From: an uncultured Lachnospiraceae bacterium
Lineage (GTDB): Bacteria; Bacillota; Clostridia; Lachnospirales; Lachnospiraceae
Assembly: GCA_934418055.1 (NCBI GenBank)
Contig: CAKRWX010000135.1
Span: 1 to 6,681 of the forward strand
Direction of reading: 5' to 3'
DNA length: 6,681 nucleotides
Below are positions 1 through 6,493 of this stretch, one piece after another; the first letter of the stretch is position 1; each line of letters opens with the position of its first letter. The translations under genes and the position numbers were made by a program. A model generated the notes under the pieces. That model worked only from the letters and a program-made list of their open reading frames with translations. It was not told where the DNA came from and made no database searches.

Positions 1-875
1 GAAATATTCAGCATTCTTTGCGATGCTATCAGTATGAGAATCATTTTCAACATTTGCGGGATTTATATGACAAAAATGAGTTGACCAGTGCGATCAATCG
101 TGTTGTGGAAGATATCAATCATCGCTTTACACTGGAAGTTTTAACGCAGGATTTTAAATCCCATGATTTTGGAATTTCAGCATCTAATTTGCGTAGGGAT
201 CGGAAAAATCCAACAGATATTCTTGATCGTGTGGATGTGGCTGAGGTAACAGATAACTTAAGAAAATTACTTAAAATTCGAAATAAAAAGGAACAGCAAG
301 TAGAACTTGATGATCTTCATGCAGCGGAGATAGAGGAATATTTGAATTTGCTTGACCTCACACAGAAGATTGATGTGATGCATTTGCCGAATGTTGGAAT
401 TAAGACTCAAAGGACTGTCATAGCGCAGCCGGGACTCCGTTATGCTCAGGCAGATGCTTTAATTCGTAGCTTATTGTTGGATGAAATATTTAATTCTTTA
501 TCTTTGCCAGAACGAAATGCGATACAGGAACGGATTTTAAATGAAATAAAAGGGCGGATGCTGGAAGATATCGTTTTACTGGAAACAAAAATGGCGAATC
601 CAGGAAAGCAGGTGTTTGTGCTTCAGTTTCCAATTGGAGAGTTTGATATGGTAGTATTTGATCCCAATGATGCCGCATGTCAGATTTTTGAGATTAAGCA
701 TAGTGCGGAGGTGGTTAAATATCAGTATCGTCACTTGATTGATCAAGAAAAATGTGCGCAGACTGAACATAGATATGGTTCGATTACGAAAAAAACGGTG
801 CTTTATCGGGGCGAGAATCAGATGGTCGAAGGAATATGGTATCAGAATGTTGAGGAATATTTGAAAAATTTGTAA
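1..875 (+). CDS. C-terminal part of an AAA-type ATPase-like protein with PD-(D/E)XK nuclease-like domain (5' partial)
   Basis: The reading frame is open to the left edge: codons from base 3 (N-I-Q-H-S) run straight into the TTG at 18, so that TTG is an internal leucine and not a start. Numbering from that TTG, about 285 residues are visible. Residues 20-75 are helical and charged, with a G-I-S-A-S-N-L-R-R-D-R stretch that I associate with the region after the nucleotide-binding domain in large Lachnospiraceae ATPases. No Walker A or B motif is in the window, so the ATPase part is inferred. Residues 175-240 fit a PD-(D/E)XK fold: a glutamate in G-R-M-L-E-D (183), D210 in G-E-F-D, then E225-x-K227 in F-E-I-K-H, and a Gln/Tyr-rich helix (Y-Q-Y, 235-237). 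Similar ATPase-nuclease fusions (DUF234/DUF4143-type, COG1672/COG1373 relatives) are common accessory genes of poorly known function. No partner gene is visible. The stop is TAA at 873-875. Family assignment is moderate; partial status is certain. Confidence 0.7.
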   Translation, partial: NIQHSLRCYQYENHFQHLRDLYDKNELTSAINRVVEDINHRFTLEVLTQDFKSHDFGISASNLRRDRKNPTDILDRVDVAEVTDNLRKLLKIRNKKEQQVELDDLHAAEIEEYLNLLDLTQKIDVMHLPNVGIKTQRTVIAQPGLRYAQADALIRSLLLDEIFNSLSLPERNAIQERILNEIKGRMLEDIVLLETKMANPGKQVFVLQFPIGEFDMVVFDPNDAACQIFEIKHSAEVVKYQYRHLIDQEKCAQTEHRYGSITKKTVLYRGENQMVEGIWYQNVEEYLKNL

Positions 876-904
876 GTCACCCCCGTTGTAGGAGTTTAGA
901 CCCA

Positions 905-940
905 CCCTGGAATTTAACTCTTTTCAGCCTAATTCCAGGG
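905..940. repeat. Perfect 10-bp inverted repeat (hairpin) between convergent genes
   Basis: CCCTGGAATT (905-914) and AATTCCAGGG (931-940) are exact reverse complements around a 16-base loop. It sits between the 3' ends of two convergent genes, where a bidirectional terminator would be expected. However, neither side is followed by a run of T: the plus side continues GAGTAATCAT and the minus side TGGGTCTAAAC. It may be a factor-dependent or bidirectional transcription stop, or the end of a mobile or repeated element. The DNA just left of it (877-904) is rich in C on this strand and unlike its AT-rich surroundings. Confidence 0.6.
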
Positions 941-951
941 GAGTAATCATA

Positions 952-1350
952 TTAATACATATGCGGCATCCCACAATCATCATGCATATCGCAATCGTGA
1001 TCTGGCATTGCCCCGATATTCTGGGTATTCAGCGTCCGGCGTTTTAGGCGCTGGTCTTCAGACTGCTGAAGGATAAAATCTTTAATTGCCCGCGCATTTT
1101 TAATATGCGTCAGCTCCAGTTTTGGATGGGTGACGTCACCGGTGTTACAGATGATGGTCCCAAGTCCGACGATACGTTCGAGAAAACTGGTAGTCAGGGT
1201 CACATCCTGGATTTTATACATGTAGCAGTCATCTTCTTTGCGGCTTAAGAATCCCTGATCGATGGTAACAAGCTCTTCGGTAATGGTGTAGGTGGTAAAA
1301 GTCAGTGGAAGCCCCAGAAATAAACATCTCTTTTTTTCTTTAAATTCCAT
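952..1350 (-). CDS. Bacterial PH-domain protein with His/Cys/Met/Asp-rich C-terminal tail
   Basis: This is a 132-residue protein starting at ATG 1350. An AAGAGGG-type ribosome site (core GAGGG, complement of 1358-1362) lies 7 bases upstream. Residues 18-95 match the bacterial pleckstrin-homology fold (bPH2/DUF304, YdbS-like). They show the usual order of Y-x-I-T-x-E-x-L-x-I-x-x-G, then a Y-K-I-Q-D-V strand, then a hydrophobic L-E-R-I-V-G-L-G-T-I-I turn and a closing helix (I-K-N-A-R-A-I-K-D-F-I). In many relatives this domain follows membrane helices; here no transmembrane segment is evident, so the protein is probably cytosolic or peripheral. The last 16 residues (117-132) hold three His, two Cys, three Met and five Asp. 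This resembles a metal-binding tail, but that is inference. It is transcribed alone, convergent with the ATPase-like gene. The biochemical role of this domain class is largely unknown. Confidence 0.8.
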   Translation of the reverse strand: MEFKEKKRCLFLGLPLTFTTYTITEELVTIDQGFLSRKEDDCYMYKIQDVTLTTSFLERIVGLGTIICNTGDVTHPKLELTHIKNARAIKDFILQQSEDQRLKRRTLNTQNIGAMPDHDCDMHDDCGMPHMY

Positions 1351-1414
1351 AAATACACCCTCTTTTCATAAAAATATGGTAATGAGACAGATTGAAACAT
1401 TTAAGTATAAATCA

Positions 1415-1443
1415 AGTATACTCGAAATAACCGAAAATTGCAA
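1415..1443 (-). promoter_or_regulatory. Candidate sigma-A promoter of the PH-domain gene
   Basis: Read on the minus strand, TTGCAA (1443-1438) is followed by a 17-base spacer and TATACT (1420-1415). The -35 matches the consensus at 4 of 6 positions and the -10 at 5 of 6. Transcription would begin near 1408, giving a leader of about 58 bases. A second TATACT at 1409-1404 is a possible alternative -10 but has no good -35. The rest of the gap 1351-1490 holds no gene. I see no convincing terminator for the upstream hydrolase gene there, only a short GGAA/TTCC pairing before a pyrimidine run. Confidence 0.4.
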
Positions 1444-1490
1444 AGATATTTAAAGGAAAAGGAAAGTCCGTGTTCCATCATCGATAAGAT

Positions 1491-2303
1491 TCAGCTATTA
1501 TTTGCGTTGCGCATGGGAAGTGGGGGGATATTTTTCAAAAAATTCCAAATCACCTTCCAACATTCGGATTCCCGTAAAAAGATCACCTGATGGGTTCCGC
1601 CCTCTACCAGATAGAGCTGGCAATCAGGAATCTGTGATGCCATCCAGTTGGTGTGAGAGGTTTTGATCAGATCCCGGGTTCCGGCAATCAGAAGGACAGG
1701 GGCTGTGATCTGATGGAGACGGTCAGCGGAGATGGATGGGGAGTCTGTCAGCAGGGAGTTTAACTGTTGCCAGTTTGTAAGAGATTGACGAAGTGGTCCT
1801 CCTGGGACCAATTTCTTTATTGTTCTGAAAATCCGTCCGGTAAATCTGGCTGCCAGGCGGATGGGAAGACGCAAGCCATGAGGCAGTGCGTTTCCGCTGG
1901 CAGAGATCACGGCCAGAGTCCGTTCGGGGTAGAGACTGGAAAACTCCAGGGCAATGTTGGCGCCGTCACTGAAGCCAAAGAGAATGATTTTGGAGATATG
2001 AAGCTTGTCCAGAAGGGCAGCGACATCCAGGGCCATATCATGAATGGTAAACAGGCGGTTGGCCCAGGAATCTTTTAAATGGGAAAACCCATGTCCGCGG
2101 CTGTCCATCAGGATCACCTGATAAGAACCTTGAAGTTTGTGGGCATAGGAATGAAAAATGTGGTGGGACTGGCTGTTTCCATGTAGAAACAGGATGGGCG
2201 TGCCGTGTCCGGAGATTTCATAATATAAATGGGCCTGTGGAGTGGTCACATAACCATGGTTCCATATGTTTTTGTGATTCCAATCATTTTTTCGGTTACT
2301 CAT
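1491..2303 (-). CDS. Alpha/beta-fold hydrolase, possible aminoacyl-phospholipid hydrolase
   Basis: This 270-residue protein has the full layout of a single-domain alpha/beta hydrolase. Residues 37-45 form the oxyanion-hole strand and turn (I-L-F-L-H-G-N-S-Q), and D67-S-R-G-H-G is the typical second loop. The nucleophile elbow is G110-F-S112-D-G-A-N. The acid is probably D211 in L-L-I-A-G-T-R-D, and the base is H238 in V-E-G-G-T-H-Q. The cap region (about 140-195) is short and basic. There is no signal peptide or membrane helix, so it should act in the cytosol or at the inner membrane face. Its ATG at 2303 overlaps the TGA of the upstream synthase gene by 4 bases (ATGA), with only a modest AGGGA site 10 bases upstream, pointing to translational coupling. 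Known precedent: hydrolases removing amino acids from aminoacyl-phosphatidylglycerol are encoded beside MprF-type synthases in Enterococcus faecium and Pseudomonas aeruginosa. The same role here is inferred from context; a generic esterase or peptidase is possible. Confidence 0.88.
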   Translation of the reverse strand: MSNRKNDWNHKNIWNHGYVTTPQAHLYYEISGHGTPILFLHGNSQSHHIFHSYAHKLQGSYQVILMDSRGHGFSHLKDSWANRLFTIHDMALDVAALLDKLHISKIILFGFSDGANIALEFSSLYPERTLAVISASGNALPHGLRLPIRLAARFTGRIFRTIKKLVPGGPLRQSLTNWQQLNSLLTDSPSISADRLHQITAPVLLIAGTRDLIKTSHTNWMASQIPDCQLYLVEGGTHQVIFLRESECWKVIWNFLKNIPPLPMRNANNS

Positions 2304-4006
2304 GATGTTGATTTCCCTGGGAAAGAAAAATGTTCTTTCAAACCATGATAAATGGATCCGATGCCTTCCTTAATGGAATCCGGATTCTGGATTTTCACGA
2401 CTGCGTAAAACATATCTGGAGTTGGATGTTTGGGCAGATAGACGTAATATGCAGGAAGCCATTCTGTCGGACTGTACTTTTCCTTGGCACGGTATAGGTC
2501 TTTAAAACCATAGCAGTCATTCAGATGGTTGTAGATAAAGCGGAGAAATTGCTCTACTAGTCCTGCTTTTTCATCATCCAGTCCGGCAAGCGGAGCCACG
2601 CCGAGACTGCCATAATGGACGCTCTCTTCACGGAAAGCCTGGAACGCTTCATAAATGATGGTTTCCATGACACCACCTGGGGCATCATTTCCATGGCGTG
2701 TGACATCTGCCATATAGCCGTCCTTGCCGAGAAATGGAACAAAGGCAATGAAAGCAACAATTTTGCCCTCGGCATTTTCTGCATAAAAATATCGTTTGTC
2801 CATGGGATGATCGAATCCGACGGTTCCCATGGTGAAAGACAGCAGAGAACTTTTTTTCTGTCCCAGCCATTCATGAGTGACGCGGTCAAAGGCTGCTTCG
2901 ATATCCGGATCACGGTTGGTCAGAGGACAATATTCATGGATGGTAACACCTGCTTTTTTTGCATGGTTGATATTCATGCGCATTTTTGCTCCCTTTTTGC
3001 CGCTGATCTCATAGTCGGCAAGAGAGAAGCGGGCTTCTTCGCCGCATTTTACATAGCCAAAGCCCTGGCGTTTGTATTCGTCCAGAAAGTGATCGGTGAC
3101 ACTTAAAAAGAACAATTTGTGGGCACTTTTTTCACAAAATTCCCGGAATTCTTGCAAAAGAACAGGAAAATCATCATCTGCACAGACGGGATCACCGTTG
3201 ACAATGATGGTATCTCCCACAACGCCGTAAGGGATGACACCGTCTACCTGATGGCCAAAGTACAGTTGCTTATCGTCCTCCAGGGCCAGATAAGAGCAGT
3301 TATTCTGGCCGTATAGGTTTAGAAGAGTCCTGGCGTGCTGCAGATCACTTTCATGTCTGGAAGAGGCTGCAATCCATGGACGCACGGTATAGAGAAAGGC
3401 AGCAAGAATACAGCACCAGCTAAACCAGAAAAGCGTCAGTTCCAGGATTTGGGCGTTGTGAGGGACAGATAGTGTGCTTCCGTTTCCGAAAAGAATGGAC
3501 AGGCTTTCCGTCAGGCTGTTCAAAATGGTATGACCTCCAGTGCCGAGGAGCGGGCTCAGATAATGATAGCTGATGGCAGCATTGGCAATCACGCCAAGAA
3601 AACTGAGAAGGAGGATGGAGAATCCTCTTTTCTGGTCTGCTTTGGATGCTGGGCAGCAGAAGTCAGAGCGGAAATGAAAGAATAACAGGAATAACAGCAG
3701 ACTTACCAGGCCGCTTATCAGATGTCTGGGGCTGGTAAGCTGTGGAAAGCTGCGGACGATATTGAGAAGAAATAGTACAAGCGCCGTATCAAGCGCGGCC
3801 CGTTTCCGCTTTTTCAGCTGGCGGCAGAGACAGATCAATACCAGGGAAAGGGCTCTTTGAACCATCCAGTCCATTTCAGTACCGATGAAAAGAGCTGCTT
3901 CTGCCGGAGAATGATGCAGAAAGCTGAAAAGGAACATACCAAGTGAAAAAAGAAACAACAGTAGAATACAAGAGTTTTCCAGCCTGGTGCGATGAGATTG
4001 TGTCAT
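2300..4006 (-). CDS. Membrane-anchored MprF-like aminoacyl-phosphatidylglycerol synthase (DUF2156)
   Basis: This 568-residue protein has about six hydrophobic helices (roughly 12-30, 44-61, 71-88, 96-112, 128-146, 187-208) followed by a cytosolic catalytic domain (about 225-530). That domain has the conserved order seen in MprF/LPG synthases: G271-D-P-V, G322-E-E-A, basic M-R-M-N-I-N-H-A-K-K-A-G (342-353), H-E-W-L (378-381), F-T-M-G (391-394), Y-M-A-D-V-T-R (431-437), G-S-L-G-V-A-P-L-A-G (466-475) and F-K-D-L-Y-R-A-K-E-K-Y (501-511). The family moves an amino acid, usually Lys or Ala, from charged tRNA to phosphatidylglycerol, reducing negative membrane charge. Classical MprF has about 840 residues and 14 helices including a flippase; this one is much shorter and probably lacks that part. 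I chose ATG 4006, which has AGGAAGG 6 bases upstream. The in-frame GTG at 4054 has no ribosome site and lies upstream of the predicted transcript start. It is first in an operon with the hydrolase. The amino acid used cannot be read from the sequence. Confidence 0.88.
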   Translation of the reverse strand: MTQSHRTRLENSCILLLFLFSLGMFLFSFLHHSPAEAALFIGTEMDWMVQRALSLVLICLCRQLKKRKRAALDTALVLFLLNIVRSFPQLTSPRHLISGLVSLLLFLLFFHFRSDFCCPASKADQKRGFSILLLSFLGVIANAAISYHYLSPLLGTGGHTILNSLTESLSILFGNGSTLSVPHNAQILELTLFWFSWCCILAAFLYTVRPWIAASSRHESDLQHARTLLNLYGQNNCSYLALEDDKQLYFGHQVDGVIPYGVVGDTIIVNGDPVCADDDFPVLLQEFREFCEKSAHKLFFLSVTDHFLDEYKRQGFGYVKCGEEARFSLADYEISGKKGAKMRMNINHAKKAGVTIHEYCPLTNRDPDIEAAFDRVTHEWLGQKKSSLLSFTMGTVGFDHPMDKRYFYAENAEGKIVAFIAFVPFLGKDGYMADVTRHGNDAPGGVMETIIYEAFQAFREESVHYGSLGVAPLAGLDDEKAGLVEQFLRFIYNHLNDCYGFKDLYRAKEKYSPTEWLPAYYVYLPKHPTPDMFYAVVKIQNPDSIKEGIGSIYHGLKEHFSFPGKSTS

Positions 4007-4054
4007 GGAAATCCTTCCTTTCTGATAAAAAATCCAAGTAATATCTTTAGTCAC

Positions 4055-4083
4055 AGTATAGTTTTTGAAAAGTGATTTTTCAA
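4055..4083 (-). promoter_or_regulatory. Sigma-A promoter of the synthase-hydrolase operon
   Basis: On the minus strand, TTGAAA (4083-4078) precedes a 17-base spacer and TATACT (4060-4055). Both hexamers match the consensus at 5 of 6 positions. Transcription should start near 4048, about 42 bases before the ATG at 4006. It begins only 7 bases past the lysR stop codon, so this operon has its own start although lysR lies just upstream on the same strand. Confidence 0.65.
4065..4083. repeat. Palindrome TTGAAAA-N5-TTTTCAA inside the synthase promoter
   Basis: TTGAAAA (4065-4071) and TTTTCAA (4077-4083) are exact reverse complements around a 5-base centre. One arm is the -35 element and the other fills much of the promoter spacer. 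This placement fits a repressor operator. It is AT-rich and lacks a following T-run in either direction, so it makes a poor terminator for lysR. AT-rich palindromes also arise by chance. Confidence 0.4.
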
Positions 4084-4089
4084 GTAAAA

Positions 4090-4968
4090 TTATGTTACTC
4101 CCAGCAGACCCACCATTTTCCCGGCTGCCACAGATAATGGAAATTCTTTGTTTACAGCAATACAGATGGAGCGTCTGGGAATCGGATCGACGATATTTAG
4201 CTGAAAGACAGAGCCATTGCTCAGGCTGCTTTCTGCGAAAGAATAAGGTACAAACCCGATTCCAAGGTTGTGAGAGACCATGGGGGTGATCAGGTCCGTG
4301 GTGGCCAGCTCGATATCTGGTGTGAGGTGACAGCCAAAGCTGGCAAATATGTGCTCCAGATGTTCCCTGGTTCCGGTACCTGGTTCCATGGAAACGATAG
4401 GGTAAGCGTTTAGATCGGACAGATGAAGCGGTGTGTCTTTTAACTGGGAAAATTGGGGACCGGCGATGAAAATATCCCTGATTTCCAGTAATTCGTGGAT
4501 TTCAATGGAATCATCCGCTACCGGTGCGATGATCACTGCAAAATCAATGGCGTGCTCCTTTAATGCGTGAAGTGCCGCCGGAGTGGTGGTATTGGAGATT
4601 TTCAGCCGGATATGAGGATAAGCGGCACGAAATTGTTCTAAATAAGGAAGAAGAAAATAGTGCAGGGTGGTCTCGCTGGCACCGATGCGGATCTGCCCTT
4701 CGGACAGGGACAGGTGATCGCGCAAGGACTGTTCTCCGTCTTCCACGTGCTGGAATGCTTTTGATAAATGGCGATACAAAAGCTCTGCCTCCGGTGTCAT
4801 CTGAACTCCCTTTTTAGAGCGGATGAAAAGCTGACAGCCCAGTTCCTTTTCCAGACCGGCGATGGCGTGGCTGACGGTGGGCTGAGTCAGAAACAGGGCT
4901 TTGGCAGCACCGGTAATATTTTTATATCTGGCAGTATAATAGAAAATCCGGTAAGTCTCAAAGTTCAT
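4090..4968 (-). CDS. LysR-family transcriptional regulator
   Basis: This is a 292-residue protein of standard family length. Residues 1-60 form the winged helix-turn-helix: F-Y-Y-T-A-R-Y-K-N-I-T-G-A-A-K-A-L-F-L-T-Q-P is broken here as scaffold helix (9-27) and T28-Q-P-T-V-S-H-A-I-A-G-L-E-K-E-L-G (28-44) as recognition helix, followed by the wing L-F-I-R-S-K-K-G-V-Q-M-T-P. Residues 62-86 form the linker helix. The effector-binding domain starts at G91-Q-I-R-I-G-A-S-E-T-T and spans two periplasmic-binding-like lobes to the end. The ATG at 4968 has AAGGAG (complement of 4977-4982) 8 bases upstream. It is divergent from the MATE gene, the classic arrangement for a LysR regulator controlling its neighbour and itself. 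The overall style is like CysL and other clostridial members; the effector is unknown. It could instead act on the synthase operon downstream, but a separate promoter there makes the divergent target more likely. Confidence 0.93.
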   Translation of the reverse strand: MNFETYRIFYYTARYKNITGAAKALFLTQPTVSHAIAGLEKELGCQLFIRSKKGVQMTPEAELLYRHLSKAFQHVEDGEQSLRDHLSLSEGQIRIGASETTLHYFLLPYLEQFRAAYPHIRLKISNTTTPAALHALKEHAIDFAVIIAPVADDSIEIHELLEIRDIFIAGPQFSQLKDTPLHLSDLNAYPIVSMEPGTGTREHLEHIFASFGCHLTPDIELATTDLITPMVSHNLGIGFVPYSFAESSLSNGSVFQLNIVDPIPRRSICIAVNKEFPLSVAAGKMVGLLGVT

Positions 4969-5003
4969 GTAGTTGTCTCCTTATCCATAGAAAAATTTTA
5001 GGG

Positions 5004-5026
5004 ATAATGACAAAATATATCATTAT
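5004..5026. promoter_or_regulatory. Inverted repeat in the lysR-MATE intergenic region, candidate LysR operator
   Basis: ATAATGA (5004-5010) and TCATTAT (5020-5026) are exact reverse complements with a 9-base centre. A second, offset pair, GATAA (5003-5007) and TTATC (5029-5033), overlaps it. The site lies about 40 to 55 bases upstream of the likely exporter transcript start, where LysR activators usually bind. LysR sites are typically T-N11-A within dyads of this kind; the symmetric positions here are G-N11-C, so the fit is to general architecture and not to the exact motif. The region is very AT-rich, which lowers confidence. Confidence 0.45.
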
Positions 5027-5052
5027 ATTTATCAATCTATCTGTAGTATAAT
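5023..5052 (+). promoter_or_regulatory. Candidate MATE promoter with perfect -10 and weak -35
   Basis: TATAAT at 5047-5052 is a perfect -10 and would start transcription near 5059, about 52 bases before the ATG. The best -35 positions (TTATAT at 5023-5028 with an 18-base spacer, or TATATT at 5024-5029 with 17) match the consensus poorly. A good -10 with a poor -35 next to an inverted repeat is what an activator-dependent promoter looks like. On the opposite strand TATACT (5050-5045) overlaps this element and could serve lysR, but its -35 (TTGTAT) is poor too, so the lysR promoter remains unassigned. Confidence 0.5.
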
Positions 5053-5110
5053 ATCAGCCGATGCAAAATACAAGAAAAAGAAATATGAAAGAGACAGGGG
5101 AGAGAGAAAA

Positions 5111-6493
5111 ATGGTTAAAGATCTAACAGTTGGAAAACCAGAAGAAGTATTATGGAAATTTTCCATTCCGATGTTTGTCAGTGTCATTTTCCAGCAGATG
5201 TATAACATAGCAGACAGTGTGATCGCCGGTAAATTTGCAGGAGAGGATGCGTTGGCGGCAGTAGGAGCTTCGTACCCGATCACCATGATTTTCATGGCTA
5301 TTGCGGTAGGCAGCAATATCGGATGTTCTGTTGTGATTTCACAGTTGTTTGGCGCAAAAGAGTATGAGAAAATGAAAACAGCGGTTTATACGACGCTTAC
5401 TTCTTCTGCTGTGTTATCAATTCTGTTGACGGTCCTGGGATTGATAGGAACTAAGGGACTGATGCACATGATCCAGACACCGGATAATATTTTCGCAGAC
5501 GGTTCTCTGTACTTGAGTATTTATATCGGAGGCTTTTTCTTCCTCTTCCTATATAATATCTGTACCGGAATCTTTCAGTCCTTAGGAGACTCCAAGACAC
5601 CGCTGTACTTTTTAATTGGTTCTTCGGTAGGAAATGTGATTCTTGATTATATTTTCGTAGCGATCTTCCCGTGGGGCGTAGCCGGTGTTGCATGGGCTAC
5701 CTTTATCGCACAGGGCATTGCCTGCGTATTGGCGTTTATCACATTGTTAGGCCGTTTAAAAGGGGTTAAAACCAGGGGCGAGGTGAGATTTTTCTCTGGG
5801 GAAATGTTAAAGAAAGTATCTTTGATCGCAGTACCAAGTATTTTACAGCAGAGCTTTATCTCCATCGGTAATATTTTCATCCAGGGTATCATCAACAGCT
5901 ATGGTTCTTCCGTCATTGCCGGATACTCTGCAGCAGTAAAATTAAATACCTTTACCATTACTTCCTTTACGACCCTGGGAAATGGTCTGTCCAGCTTTAC
6001 TGCCCAGAACGTGGGCGCCGGAGCCATCGACCGTGTCAAGAAAGGATACAAAGCCGGAGTCAAGATGGCGCTTATGGTGGCAGTACCATTTTTTGTACTG
6101 TTTTTCTTCCTGGGAACGCAGATGATCTCGCTGTTCATGGATGAAGGTGGTACTCTGGCTATGAGCACCGGTGTTCAGTTCTTGAGAATCGTAGCTCCGT
6201 TCTATTTTGTAGTATCCATGAAATTAATGGCGGATGGCGTTCTTCGCGGCGCCGGGGCCATGACTTACTTTATGATCGCAACCTTTACGGATCTGATTCT
6301 CCGGGTAGTCCTGTCCTTTGTCCTGTCAGCGATGTTTGGCACAGTGGGTGTATGGCTGTCCTGGCCGATCGGTTGGACGATTGCCACGATCATGTCTCTG
6401 TATTTCTATTTCACGGAGAAATGGAATCCGATAAAGGAATTGGAAAAAGAGCTGGAGCCGGTTGTGGAAGAGATGGTGGAAGAAGCAGAGTAG
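5111..6493 (+). CDS. MATE-family multidrug/sodium-type exporter
   Basis: This 460-residue protein is almost wholly hydrophobic, with about twelve membrane helices in two related halves. Each half opens with a similar segment: S18-I-P-M-F-V-S-V-I-F-Q-Q-M-Y-N-I-A-D near residue 20 and A240-V-P-S-I-L-Q-Q-S-F-I-S-I-G-N near 242. Other family marks are V74-V-I-S-Q-L-F-G-A-K (74-83), Q156-S-L-G-D-S-K-T-P and G376-V-L-R-G-A-G-A-M. MATE proteins export organic cations, drugs or metabolites across the inner membrane using a sodium or proton gradient. It falls in the broad NorM/DinF/MepA-like group of Firmicutes; the substrate cannot be predicted. The ATG at 5111 has AGGGGAG 8 bases upstream. The C-terminus (residues 440-460) is an acidic, charged tail. 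It is divergent from lysR, its probable regulator, and closed downstream by an intrinsic terminator. Confidence 0.95.
   Translation: MVKDLTVGKPEEVLWKFSIPMFVSVIFQQMYNIADSVIAGKFAGEDALAAVGASYPITMIFMAIAVGSNIGCSVVISQLFGAKEYEKMKTAVYTTLTSSAVLSILLTVLGLIGTKGLMHMIQTPDNIFADGSLYLSIYIGGFFFLFLYNICTGIFQSLGDSKTPLYFLIGSSVGNVILDYIFVAIFPWGVAGVAWATFIAQGIACVLAFITLLGRLKGVKTRGEVRFFSGEMLKKVSLIAVPSILQQSFISIGNIFIQGIINSYGSSVIAGYSAAVKLNTFTITSFTTLGNGLSSFTAQNVGAGAIDRVKKGYKAGVKMALMVAVPFFVLFFFLGTQMISLFMDEGGTLAMSTGVQFLRIVAPFYFVVSMKLMADGVLRGAGAMTYFMIATFTDLILRVVLSFVLSAMFGTVGVWLSWPIGWTIATIMSLYFYFTEKWNPIKELEKELEPVVEEMVEEAE

Noticed and set aside
18..20. TTG as the start of the first gene
   Set aside because: The frame is open upstream to the window edge, no ribosome site fits, and the protein family is longer, so this is an internal Leu codon.
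576..905. 109-residue minus-strand frame opposite the ATPase-like gene
   Set aside because: It is hydrophobic low-complexity translation of the complementary strand of a clear domain, with no good start context.
1444..1490. Terminator for the hydrolase gene
   Set aside because: Only a 4-5 bp GGAA/TTCC pairing before a mixed pyrimidine run can be drawn, which is too weak to call.
1767..2078. 103-residue plus-strand frame inside the hydrolase gene
   Set aside because: It is antisense to the hydrolase active-site region and has no recognisable features.
2615..3106. 163-residue open frame on the plus strand inside the synthase gene
   Set aside because: It is antisense to a strongly conserved catalytic domain, has no recognisable domain, and its open length is explained by codon bias of the real gene.
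4007..4054. GTG start at 4054 giving 16 extra residues on the synthase
   Set aside because: There is no ribosome site before it and it abuts the -10 element upstream of the predicted transcript start; ATG 4006 has AGGAAGG at ideal spacing.
4065..4083. Palindrome as a terminator for lysR
   Set aside because: The stem is only 7 bp and AT-rich, and no T-run follows on the minus strand; it coincides with promoter elements instead.
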